From an uncultured Opitutaceae bacterium (GTDB lineage Bacteria; Verrucomicrobiota; Verrucomicrobiia; Opitutales; Opitutaceae): a stretch of DNA of 58,447 nucleotides. A program made the translations under genes and the position numbers. The stretch's first letter is position 1. Each line of letters starts with the position of its first letter. Shown in pieces: positions 1 through 9,500 of this stretch. Under the pieces are notes generated by a model. That model was not told the DNA's origin. It saw only the letters and a list, made by a program, of their open reading frames with translations, and searched no databases. The DNA is taken from assembly GCA_903929355.1 (NCBI GenBank), contig CAIYUN010000078.1, positions 1 through 58,447 of the forward strand, written 5' to 3'.

Positions 1-105
1 CCGCTGCTCCCAGGCAACTGGCAGCCAGCATAGGTTTTGAATAGAAAACGTCACCAGTGGGACATACAAATGGTGACGGTCTATATTTAGAAATGGTGAC
101 GTTCA
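1..105. mobile_element. Probable right-hand end of an insertion sequence (IS21-like terminal repeats)
   Basis: A motif containing GGTGACG occurs three times in 60 bp: inverted at 46-61 (AAAACGTCACCAGTGG) and direct at about 67-81 (AAATGGTGACGGTC) and 91-105 (AAATGGTGACGTTCA). Several short terminal repeats at one end, with a tip reading CA, are typical of the IS21 family. If that holds, the tip is at 104-105 and the element extends left out of the window. One frame at 1-33 closes with TAG and could be the tail of a transposase, but it is too short to identify. The sequence right of 105 is the broken end of a lyase-like gene, which fits an insertion junction. The family assignment is inference. 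Confidence 0.5.
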
Positions 106-136
106 ATGGCCGACCGTGAGGTCGTCCGTCGGTCGC

Positions 137-526
137 TTACGAAAGGCGGGCGTCGGCCGGGGTATTGTCATGGGTGTCAACGCGCTGGGTGGGCGCGAGG
201 CCGAGGGGGAATTTTTTGATCGCACGGGTCGAGAGATTGATCGTGGCGATGCCATCGGGCACGGTGACGACGAGCCGGGTACCGTCGGGCGTGTAGGGGT
301 TTTGGTGAAAATAGAGGCTCTGGGTGTTGTCCTCGTCGGAGAGACGGACCACGCGGTGGCCGGTGTCAGGGTCCACCCATTCGCGCGGCAGGTCGGCGGG
401 CTTGACGGCGGTGGCCGGAGCCGGCGAAGAAGCATCGGCCGCCCGGACGGGCGGCACGCAGAGGGTCAAAGCGAACGCCAGCGGGCCGCAACACCGGCGA
501 AGGGGGGAAGAGAGGAAACGGGGCAT
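137..526 (-). pseudogene. 5' fragment of an oligogalacturonate lyase-like gene (PL22 type)
   Basis: The reading frame encodes a signal peptide (hydrophobic core PLAFALTLCV, cleavage near VRAADA) followed by EWVDPDTGHRVVRLS and SLYFHQNPYTPDGTRL. These resemble the N-terminal blades of oligogalacturonate lyases, periplasmic beta-propeller enzymes that degrade pectin oligomers. Family members have about 400 residues; here the frame stops after about 130. The next downstream bases, in another frame, run into the putative IS end at 105, so the gene looks both frameshifted and cut off. I chose the ATG at 526 over a TTG at 550 because it directly precedes the signal peptide. A functional product is unlikely. 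The family call rests on the N-terminal motif only. Confidence 0.6.
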
Positions 527-550
527 GGGGCTAAAAGGAACAAAAGCCAA

Positions 551-783
551 TCACTGATTTTTACAGGAGGGAACGGAGGAAACGGAGGTTTTAATCACTG
601 ATATTCACTCATGAGCACCGATGGCGGAACGGAATCGGCGTGGAACACGGAGCCCAGACACTAAGAATTTAACGCGAAGTCGCCAAGACGCAGAGGCGCA
701 AAGCCAAATCACCTCCTCCCCGTCCCCGCGCCTTTGCACCTTTGCGTTAATGGATTGATCGGCGGCAGGATCCCGGCCGGAGC
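551..783. repeat. Intergenic repeats including inverted octamer element E1 (672-753)
   Basis: No gene is seen. Positions 583-630 hold a degenerate copy of the dispersed 'TTAACCACTGAT..CACTGAT' family. At 672-703 four 8-bp units run in register (ACGCGAAG, TCGCCAAG, ACGCAGAG, GCGCAAAG). After a spacer, the complementary orientation ends at 732-747 with CTTTGCAC, CTTTGCGT. The two arms can fold into a long imperfect hairpin. The element lies about 30 bp beyond the stop of the small PEP-CTERM gene, where it could act as a transcript end. Related elements are at 49,180-49,241, 55,436-55,502 and 56,537-56,611. Confidence 0.75.
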
Positions 784-2286
784 TCACGCATTGGTCTGGC
801 GGCGGCGGCGGAAGGCCGCGAAGCCCAGCGTCGCGGCGCCGATGATCCCCGCCACGGTGGACGGCTCGGGCACGACCACCACATCCGCGAGACCCTGCGA
901 GTAGAGATTGCTGAAATCCCACATCAGGCCAGATTGCAGGCCGAAAGTAATGGAGGGAAGGCTGGTGAAAGTGCCGGTGAGGGAACCGCTGTTGTTGACG
1001 AAGAGTTGGAACTGGTTCCCAAGCGCGGGCGAGAAGGTGCCACCGCTGTCAACCCCGTTGAAGGTGAAGGCCAGGCTGGCACCCGTCAGATTCAAGATGG
1101 CCCCGCTACTGAGGATAATCTGGTTATAGCTGTAACCGGGCGTCGCGATCCCGCCCAGATTCAAATTGAACGAGGAGCCCGAACCCATCGCGATATTACT
1201 GTTCGCCCCGATGGTGGTCTGGCCGCCGTTGGCACCCGGGGTGTAGGCGTTGAGCAGCTTGATATTGCCATTCAGGTTGCCGCCGCCCGTGACCGGTCCG
1301 GTGAAGACGAGAAACTGGCCGGCCGTGGTCGGGCCCTGCACGGTGGCGCTGTTGAACGCAGGTACATGGTTGACGACCCCGGTCAGCACCTGCGTGTTTT
1401 GGAACGGATTGCTGATGGTGGCGGTGCCGGCGGCGGACATGGTCCCGCCCGCCTGGAGCACAATGCCATGGAAGGAAGTGAGCTGGCCACCCGCGGCCAG
1501 AATCACCGCGCCCACGGTGGTGGTGCCACCCGCGAGAAACTGCACGGAATGGGTGCCGACATTGACCGCGCCGCTGTAATTGAACCCGGCGGGATCGGAG
1601 AAGCTGCCCATCTCCATGTCACCGGTGGCAATGATCTGGCCGCCGCTCCCGCTGAAATCGTAGATCAGAAACTGGGAGCCGATCATCATGGTCCCGCCGT
1701 TGATAACCACCTGGCCGCCGCTGGCGCCCAGCGCGGTGCCACTGCCCACCACCAAGGTGCCGCCAGTGACCGTGGTGCCACCGGTGAAGGTGTTTGCGCC
1801 GGACACGAAGGAGGAGCCGGCGGTTTGCGTGAGGTTGGCAGCGCCCGCCATGGTCGCGGAAACCGTGCCGCCCTGCAGGGCAAAGGTGGTGCCGGTCGAC
1901 ACGGTGCCGTTTTGGATCGTGCCACCGCCGAGGGTGACCAAGCCGGTGGTCTGGGTCGTCCCGCCCAGATCCATCACGCCGGAGGTCGAAACGGTCAGGA
2001 AATTCGTCACGTCGCCCAAGGTGCCGGGGTTGGAGACGGCCAGCGTGCCGGCGGTAACCGTCGTGCCACCTGTGTAGGTGTTGACGGCCGACAGCGTCGC
2101 CGTGCCGTTGGTCCCGGTTCCGTCCGTGATCTTGTCGAGTCCACCACTGCCGGACTGTACCGTGCCAATCGTTCCGGACGAAACGGTGATCGTGCCTGCA
2201 GCCCAAGCAGATCCAGACCAGATCGCGAAAGTTAACGCCAGCGAACGGCAACACCAAGTGGAAGCAAATGAATTGTAAGAAGGCAT
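784..2286 (-). CDS. Small PEP-CTERM surface protein with autotransporter-associated beta-strand repeats
   Basis: About 500 residues. The ATG at 2286 is chosen because a signal peptide starts there (core LALTFAIWS, cleavage near AWAAGT). A longer frame reaching 2475 only translates the palindromic repeat upstream. The mature part begins with about 160 residues of Gly/Thr/Ser-rich repeats of the type TYTGGTTVTAGTLAV, known from secreted beta-solenoid proteins. A module of about 310 residues follows, clearly homologous to the C-terminus of the giant neighbour (shared FHGIVLQAGGTM, ATVQGPTT, GGGNLNGNIK). The tail has VPEPST, a hydrophobic helix and RRRR: the PEP-CTERM signal recognised by exosortase. 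It is therefore predicted to be exported by Sec, processed at the tail and released to the surface or matrix. No beta-barrel translocator is present. The substrate or partner is unknown. Confidence 0.88.
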   Translation of the reverse strand: MPSYNSFASTWCCRSLALTFAIWSGSAWAAGTITVSSGTIGTVQSGSGGLDKITDGTGTNGTATLSAVNTYTGGTTVTAGTLAVSNPGTLGDVTNFLTVSTSGVMDLGGTTQTTGLVTLGGGTIQNGTVSTGTTFALQGGTVSATMAGAANLTQTAGSSFVSGANTFTGGTTVTGGTLVVGSGTALGASGGQVVINGGTMMIGSQFLIYDFSGSGGQIIATGDMEMGSFSDPAGFNYSGAVNVGTHSVQFLAGGTTTVGAVILAAGGQLTSFHGIVLQAGGTMSAAGTATISNPFQNTQVLTGVVNHVPAFNSATVQGPTTAGQFLVFTGPVTGGGNLNGNIKLLNAYTPGANGGQTTIGANSNIAMGSGSSFNLNLGGIATPGYSYNQIILSSGAILNLTGASLAFTFNGVDSGGTFSPALGNQFQLFVNNSGSLTGTFTSLPSITFGLQSGLMWDFSNLYSQGLADVVVVPEPSTVAGIIGAATLGFAAFRRRRQTNA

Positions 2287-2364
2287 TTTCAACGACGAAC
2301 TAAATAGATGGGTGCAGAGATTCAAGGATTTAAAGCGAGCATAGGTCAAAAAGGGGGCAGAGGC

Positions 2365-2477
2365 GGGTGGTGACGCATTTTGCCGTCTTTGGGTAGGGAC
2401 GCAACGCAGTGGCGTCCGCGGACGGCTCGGAGAGCCGTCCCTACCGTTTGGTGGAATTTCAAATTGCGTCACCACCC
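2365..2477. repeat. Nested palindromic (MITE/REP-like) element between the two PEP-CTERM genes
   Basis: Outer arms at 2365-2382 and 2460-2477 are inverted copies matching at 17 of 18 positions. Inside lie inverted GGTAGGGACG (2392-2401) and CGTCCCTACC (2436-2445), and a perfect hairpin GGACGGCTC (2420-2428) / GAGCCGTCC (2432-2440). It fills most of the 264-bp gap between the giant's stop and the small gene's start. It codes for nothing recognisable. It could end giant transcripts or simply be a non-autonomous mobile repeat. Confidence 0.75.
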
Positions 2478-2550
2478 AAGGGCGGCGCGCCCATCCGCCT
2501 TGGCCAGGCTTCTGAGGACAGGGCGGCGAGCGACGCCCCTAGGGGGGGAA

Positions 2551-3505
2551 TCAGGCCTTGGGGCCGTTTTGGCGACGGGAGCGGCGACGGAGGATCACGG
2601 TGAAGCCGAGGACGGCGACTCCAAAGATACCGGCCACGGCCGAAGGCTCGGGAATGACCGCGCCATCCACCATCACAAAGCCCGTCGAGTAGAGGGTGCT
2701 GAAATCCCAGGACAGGCCGGGTTGCAGGCCAAAATTGGTCGTGGGCAGGGTGGCAAACGTGCCCACCACGGAGCCACCGTTATTCACCAGCAGCTGGTAG
2801 GAGTCCCCGGACGAGGGTGAGAACGTGCCCGCCAGATCAATCCCGTTGAAGGTGAAGACCAGGTTTGCACCGGTAATGTTAAAGGTGGAGCCGCTGTTGA
2901 GGAACACCTGGTCGTAGCTATGGCCCGGGATCTGGGTGCCACCAATGTTGAGGGTCAGACTGGCCCCCGTGCCAAGGGTCAGATTGCCGTTAACATTGGT
3001 CACCGAGTCGTTGATGCCCGGCTGGTAGGAATTGAGAATCTTGATGTTACCATTCAAGTTGCCGCCGCCCTGGAGCGGGCCGGCAAAGGCCAGGAACTGG
3101 CCCGGCGTGGTCGGACCCTGCACCGTGGCATCATTAAACGTGGCGTGCCCGCCCACCACACCCAGGAAGACCGACGTGTTTTGGAAGATTCCACTGACGG
3201 TCGCCGTGCCGGTGGCGGTCATGGTGCCGCCAGCCTGGAGGACGATGCCGTGGAAGGAGTTGAGCTGGCCACCCGCACTGAGGATCGCACCGCCAATGGT
3301 GGTGGTGCCCGGCGAGAGCAACTGCACCGCGTGGCTGCCGACGTTGAGGGTGCCGGTGTAATTAAAGGCGTTCGGGTCGGTGAAGCTGCCGAACACCGTG
3401 TCACCCGTGGCGACCACCTGGCCGCCGGTGCCGCTGATGTCGTAGTTCAGGAACGCGGTCCCGGCGTCAAGCGCGCCGCCATTGACCGTCACATGACCGC
3501 CCGTG
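2551..3505 (-). other. C-terminal anchor module and PEP-CTERM signal of the giant protein
   Basis: About 317 codons without the short-period repeats. They align along their whole length with 784-1725 of the small gene: YDISGTGGQVVATGD versus YDFSGSGGQIIATGD; SFHGIVLQAGGTM identical; VFTFNGIDLAGTFSP versus AFTFNGVDSGGTFSP; then WDFSTLYS / WDFSNLYS just before the PEP motif. The conserved block probably folds on its own and presents the sorting tail. Confidence 0.85.
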
Positions 3506-6500
3506 ATGCCGAGCGTATTGGCCACGCTCGCGATCAAGGTGCCGCCGGTGACCGTGACCCCGCCCGTGAAGGTGTTCACGCCGGACAAGGTGGTGGTGCC
3601 CGACAACTGCGTGAGGGCAGCGGTGCCCACCAGTGAGGCCGACACCAAGCCGCCCTGGGTCGCAAAGCCGACGCTGCTGCTCAGGGTGCCGTTTTGGATC
3701 GTGCCGCCACCCAAGGAGACCAGACCGACGGTCTGGGTCGTGCCAGACAGATTAACCAAGCCGAGGGTCGAAACCGTCAGCGCGCTGCCCGCCGCCCCCA
3801 AGGTGCCGGGGCCGGACAGCGCCAAGGTGCCGCTGGTGACCGTGGTGCCACCGGCGTAGGTGTTCACGCCCGACAAGGTGAGGGTACCAGGACCGACCAG
3901 CGCCAGTGCACCCGCGCCCTCGATGACACCCGAGAAGGCGGTGCCCACCGCCCCGGTCGTCAAGGTGCCGCCCAAGGTCACGGTGCCGGCACCCGCCAGG
4001 GAGGAAAGGGTGCTGGTGTTCACCACCGCCAGCGTACCGGTGCTGTTGACCGTCACCGGGCTGACCGCCAGGGAGTTGGCACCAATGATCGCCAGCGTAC
4101 CCGCATTGACGGTGGTCGCACCGCTGAAGGTGTTGGATCCGGAAAGGGCGAAAGTGCCGCTGCCGGTCACCGTCAGGCCACCCGTGCCACTAAGGGCACC
4201 GGAGTAGGTGGTGCCCGCCGCCGTGGTCGTCAGGGTCCCGCCCAAAGCCACCGGGCCCGTGCCCGCCAAGGCCTGGATCGTCTCATTATCGAGCAGGACC
4301 AACTTGCCGGGGTTGCTGACGGTCACCACGCCGCTGGCGGCGAGGGCGCTGCCGCCGCTCAGCGCCAGCGTGCCGGTCGTGATCGACGTGTTGCCCGTGA
4401 AAGTGTTCGCACCGGACAGGCTGGTGGTGCCGGAAGTCTGCGCCAACCCGCCGCTGCCCGCCAGCGCCGCAGACACCGTGCCGCCCTTCATGGCGAAGGT
4501 CGAGCTGGAGTTAAGCGTGCCGTTTTGGATCGTGCCCTTAACCTCGGACACGAGCCCCGTGAACTGCGTCGTCCCGCCCAGATCCAGCACGGCGGAGGTC
4601 GAAACGGTCAGCGCATTGCCCGCAAAGCCCAGCGTGCCGAGGCCGGTGAGGGCCAGGGTGCCGGTGGCGACGGTGGTGCTGCCGGTGTAGGAGTTCAGGC
4701 CGGACAGGGTCACGGTGCCGGAGGTGGTCTTGTTCAGCCCGACGTTGCCAGTGAGGCTCGTGCCATAGGTGCCGGAGGTGAAGAGGAAGGTGCTGAGGCC
4801 GGTGAGCGTGCCATCGGTGATGGTGCCGGCGGCGCTGACGGAAACCGTGCTCGCACTCAAGGTATTGCCACCGAGATCAAGCACGCCGCCCGTCACAACG
4901 ACCGAGCCGGAGGCGGCGCCCAGGCTGGAAGTGCCGACGCCGCTCAGCAGCAGGGTGCCGCCGGTCACCGTCGTGCCGCCCGTATAAGTGTTGAGCCCCA
5001 GCAGGGTCACCGCGCCACCCGTGGTCTTCGCCAACCCGCCGTTGCCGGCCAGGATCGCGCTCACCGTGCCGCTCTGCACCGCCATCGTGCCGGAAGTGGA
5101 AAGGGTGCCGATGGTCGCGGTGCCCGTGAGCGTGCCGCCGGTGAGGGTGAGACCGGAAACGGTCTGGGTGGAGACGCCCAGGTTCAGGGCGCCGCCGGCC
5201 ACCGTCAGGGCGCTGTTCGCACTGCCCAGGGTGCCGCCGCCGATGAGGGTTAACAGACCGGAGCTCACCGTGGTGCCGCCCGTGTAGGCGTTGGCCGCCG
5301 ACAGCGACACGGTGCCGGTGCTGACGAGCACCCCGCCATTGCCGGCCAGGGAGGCGCTCACGGTCCCGGTCTGCAGGATGAGAATCCCGCTGCTGTTCAG
5401 CGTGCCGTTGATGAGCGTGCCGCCATTCAGCGCCAGGGCCGAGACGTTCTGGGTGGTCGCGCCCAGATCCAGCGTGCCGCCGGTCAGGGTCAAAGCGTTG
5501 GTCACGCTCCCGAGGGTGCCGGAGCCGACGAGGGTCAGCAGGCCGGAGGTCACCACGGTGCCGCCCGTGTAGGTGTTGAGCCCCGCCAGGGTGAGGTTGC
5601 CGGTGCTCGTGAGACCGGCGCCGCCACCGCCGGCCAGCGCGGCACTGATGGTGCCGCCGGTCAGATTGTAGGAGGCGCCCGTCAAGGTCGCGCCAGAGAT
5701 GGTGCCGGAGGTCAGCGTCACCGCGCCCACCGTCTGGGCCGTGTCCAGGTTCAGGTCACCACCGGCCACGGTCACCGCGCCCGTGTTCAGCAGCACGTTG
5801 CCGCCCGTCAGGGTCAGCGTGCCGGAAGTCACGGTCGTGCCGCCAGCGTAGGTGTTGGCCCCCGACAGCGTGAGGGTGTCGGCGCCCTGCTTGGTGAGCG
5901 CGCCCGCGCCCGAGATCACCCCGGAGAAGGCGGTGTCGGTGAGGTTGCCGGAGGTGAGAGTGGCGCCCGAGCTCACCGCCACCGCGCCGGCCCCGGCGAG
6001 GGAGGCGATGGTCTCGTTGTCCTGAACCGCGAGAGTGCCGGTGCTGTTGACCGTGACCGCGCTGCTGGTCGTGAGCGCACTGCCGCCGCTGATGGCCAGC
6101 GTGCCGGACCCGACCGTCGTGTTGCCGGTGAAGGTGTTCGCCCCCGAGAGGGTGAAGGTGCCCGCGCCCGCCACGGTCAGACCGCCGGTGCCGGCGACCG
6201 AGCCGCTGAAGGCCGTGCCGGCCGCCCCGGTCGTCAGGGTCCCGCCCAAGGTGACAGTGCCGGTGCCGGCCAGAGACTTAAGACTTTCAGCGTCCAACAC
6301 CGCCAGCGTGCCGGGGGTGTTGACCGTCACCGCACTGCTGTTGGTCAGGGCGCTGCCGTTCTTGATCACCAAAGTGCCGTTGGTGACGGTGGTGGAGCCC
6401 GTAAAGGCCGTATTCGCACCGGCCACGGTGGCGGTGGCGAGGGCACCGCTCATCGTCAGGGCACCGCTGCCCGCCAGCGGGGCGCCGATCGTGCCGCTAG

Positions 6501-9500
6501 CCAAGCTGTAGGAACTGCCCGTCAAGGCGGCCCCGGTGATGCTGCCAGAGGTCAGCGTGACCGCGCCCACGGTCTGGGCTGAGCCCAGGTTCAAACGGCC
6601 GCCGGCCACCGTCACCGCGCCCGTGCTCAGCAGCGCGCTGCTGCCCGTCAAGGTCAGGGTGCCGGAGTTGACCGTCGTGCCGCCGCTGAAGGTGTTGGTA
6701 CCCGACAGGGTGAAGGTCCCGGCGCCAGCGACCACCAGCCCGCCGATGCCGCCCGCGCCGCCGGAGAACGTCGTGCCCGCCGCCCCGGTCGTCAGATTTC
6801 CGCCCAGAGCCACCGTGCCCGCGCCAGCCAGGGCATTGATGCTCTCGGCATCCTGCAAGGCCAGGGTGCCGGTGCTGTTGACCGTCACCGTGCTGCTGCC
6901 CGTCAGCGCGCTGCCGCCGCTGATGGCCAACGTGCCGGAATTGATCGTCGTGCCACCGGTGAAGCTATTCGCCCCCGAGAGGGTGAAGGTGCCGGCGCCC
7001 GCCACTGTCAGTCCGCCCACGCCGTTGACGGGGCCGCTGAAGGCGGTGCCGACCGCCCCGGTCGACAAGGTTCCCGTCAACGTCAGCGTACCCGTGCCCG
7101 CCAGCGAGCTGATGCTCTCGGTATCCAGCACCGCCAGCGCGCCGGGGGTGTTGACCGTCACCGTGCTGCTGTTGGTCAGGGCGCTGCCGCCGCTGATCGC
7201 CAGGGTGCCGGCCGTCACCGTCGTGCTGCCCGTGAAGGCGGTGTCGTCGCCCGAGAGAGTCACGGCCGTGCCGTTCATGGTGAGGGACCCGGTGCCGGTC
7301 AGCGGCGCACTGATGCTGCCGCTCGCCAGACTGTAGGAACTGCCCGTCAGGGCCGCGCCGGAGATGCTGCCCGAGCTCAAGATGACCGCGCCGACGGTCT
7401 GGCTCGTGCCCAAGCTCAGCTGGCCGCCAGCAATCGTCACCGTGCTCGCGATCGGCAGCACATTGCTGCCCGTCAAGGTCAGGATGCCGCTGGAGCTGAC
7501 CGTCGTGCCGCCGGTGAAGTTGTTGGCCCCCGACAGGGTGACGGACTGACTGACGAAGAGCGACCCCGAACCGCCCAAGCTGGCGGTGATATTGCCGCCT
7601 TCCAAGACGTAGGAGGTGGCGGTGATGGGCGCCCCAGCGATGGTGCCCCCGGTGATCGTCAAGACGCCAAACGTTTCGGGGCTGGTCAGGTTCAGCGCGC
7701 CGCCGTTGACCGTCAGCGCACTCCCGCTCAGCAAGGCGTTGCTGCCGATCAAGGTCAGCGTGCCGGAATTGAGCGTCGTGCCACCGGTGAAGTCGTTGAT
7801 GCCGGTCAGCGTCAGGGTGCCGCTGCCGGTGAGCGTCAGGCCGCCGGTGCCGGTCAGGTTGCCGGAGAAGGTCGTGTTGGTCATGCCGGTCGTCAGAGTT
7901 CCGCCCAAGGTCACGGTGCCGGCGCCGGCCAGCGAGTTGATGCTCTCGTTGTCCGTCACATTCAGCGCGCCGGTGCTGTTGACCGTCACGCCGCTGCTGT
8001 TGGCCAGGGCGCTGCCGCCGACCAGCGCCAGGATGGCGTTGGTGATGGTCGTGCTGCCGGTGTAGGAGTTGGTCCCCGACAGGGTCAGGGTGCCGGGGTC
8101 GGACAGGTTCAGGCTGCCGGGGCCGGTGATCGAGCCACTGAACACCGTGTTTTGTTTGGCGCCCGTGGTCAGGATGGCACCAGGGCTGAAGACCACGTTG
8201 CCGGAGCCGGCCAGGGAGATGATGGTCTCGGCATCCAGCACGGCCAGGGTGCCGGTGCTGTTGATCGTGAGGGCGCTGCTGGTGCTGAGCGCGTTGCCGC
8301 CGCCGATCGCCAGCGTGCCGGTCGTGATGGTGGTGCTCCCCGTGAAGGTGTTGTTGCCCGCCAGGGTGGCGGTCGTGCCGTTCATCGTCAGAGCCCCGCT
8401 GCCGGCGAGCGCCGCGCTGATGCTGCCGCTGGCCAGGCTGTAGGAGGTGCCCGTCAGGGTCGCGCCCGAGATCGAGCCGGAGGTCAGGGTGACCGCGCCC
8501 ACCGTCTGGCTGGTGCCCAGGTTCAGGTTGCCGCCGGCCACGGTTACCGCGCCCGTCGAGAGCAGGGTGTTGCTGCCGGTCAGCGTCAGGACGCCGGCAT
8601 TGACCGTCGTGCCACCGGCATAAGTGCTGGCCCCGGAGAGAGTGACAGCCGTGCCGTTCATCGTCAGGCCACCGAGGCCCGCCAAGGGCGCGCTGATGCT
8701 GCCGCTTGCGACATTGAAGGACGCACCCGTGAGGGTCGCACCGGAGATGCTGCCCGAAGTCAGCGTCACCGCGCCAACGGACTGGCTGGTGCCCAAGCTC
8801 AACTGGCCACCGTTCACCGTCACGGCACCCGTGATCGGCAGAACATTGCTGCCCGTCAGCGTCAGGACGCCGGCCAGGATGGTCGTGGTGCCGGTGAAGC
8901 TGTTGGCGCCCGACAGCGTCACGGACAGACCGTTGATGGTGAGGGAGCCCACACCGGCCAACGTCGCGCTGATGTTGCCGCCCTCGAGGAGGTAGGAGCT
9001 GGCGGTGAGCGTCGTTCCGGAGATCGTGCCCGAGGTGATCGTCAACGCGCCGATGGTCTGGCCCGTACCCAGGTTCAGGTCGCCGCCGGCCACGGTCACC
9101 GCGCCCGAGGAGAGCAGGGTGTTGCTACCGGTCAGGGTCAGCGTGCCGCCATTGAGGATCGTGCCGCCGCTGTAGGTGTTGGTGCCGGTCAGGGTCAAGG
9201 TGCCGCTGCCCGTGAGCGTCAGTCCGCCGGTGCCACCGAGGCCGCCGGAGAAGATGGTGTTGGTCGTCCCGCTGGTCAGGATTCCGCCCAAGGTGACGGT
9301 GCCCGCGCCCGCCAGCGAGTTGATGCTCTCGGCATCCAGCACCACCAGCGTGGCGGGAGCGTTGACGGTCACGCCGCTGCTGCCCGCCAGCGCGCTGCCG
9401 CCACTGATCGCCAGCGTACCGGTCGCGACCGTGGTGCTGCCGGCGAAGGTGTTCGCCCCCGACAGCGTGAAGGTGTTGGAGCCGGTGACCGTCAGGCCGC

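Noticed and set aside
2287-2475. N-terminal extension of the small PEP-CTERM gene
   Set aside because: It translates the palindromic element at 2365-2477; the signal peptide starts at 2286.
2551-3505. Type V autotransporter (C-terminal beta-barrel) for the giant
   Set aside because: The C-terminus is a PEP-CTERM signal with a single hydrophobic helix; no barrel-like domain is present despite the repeat family's name.
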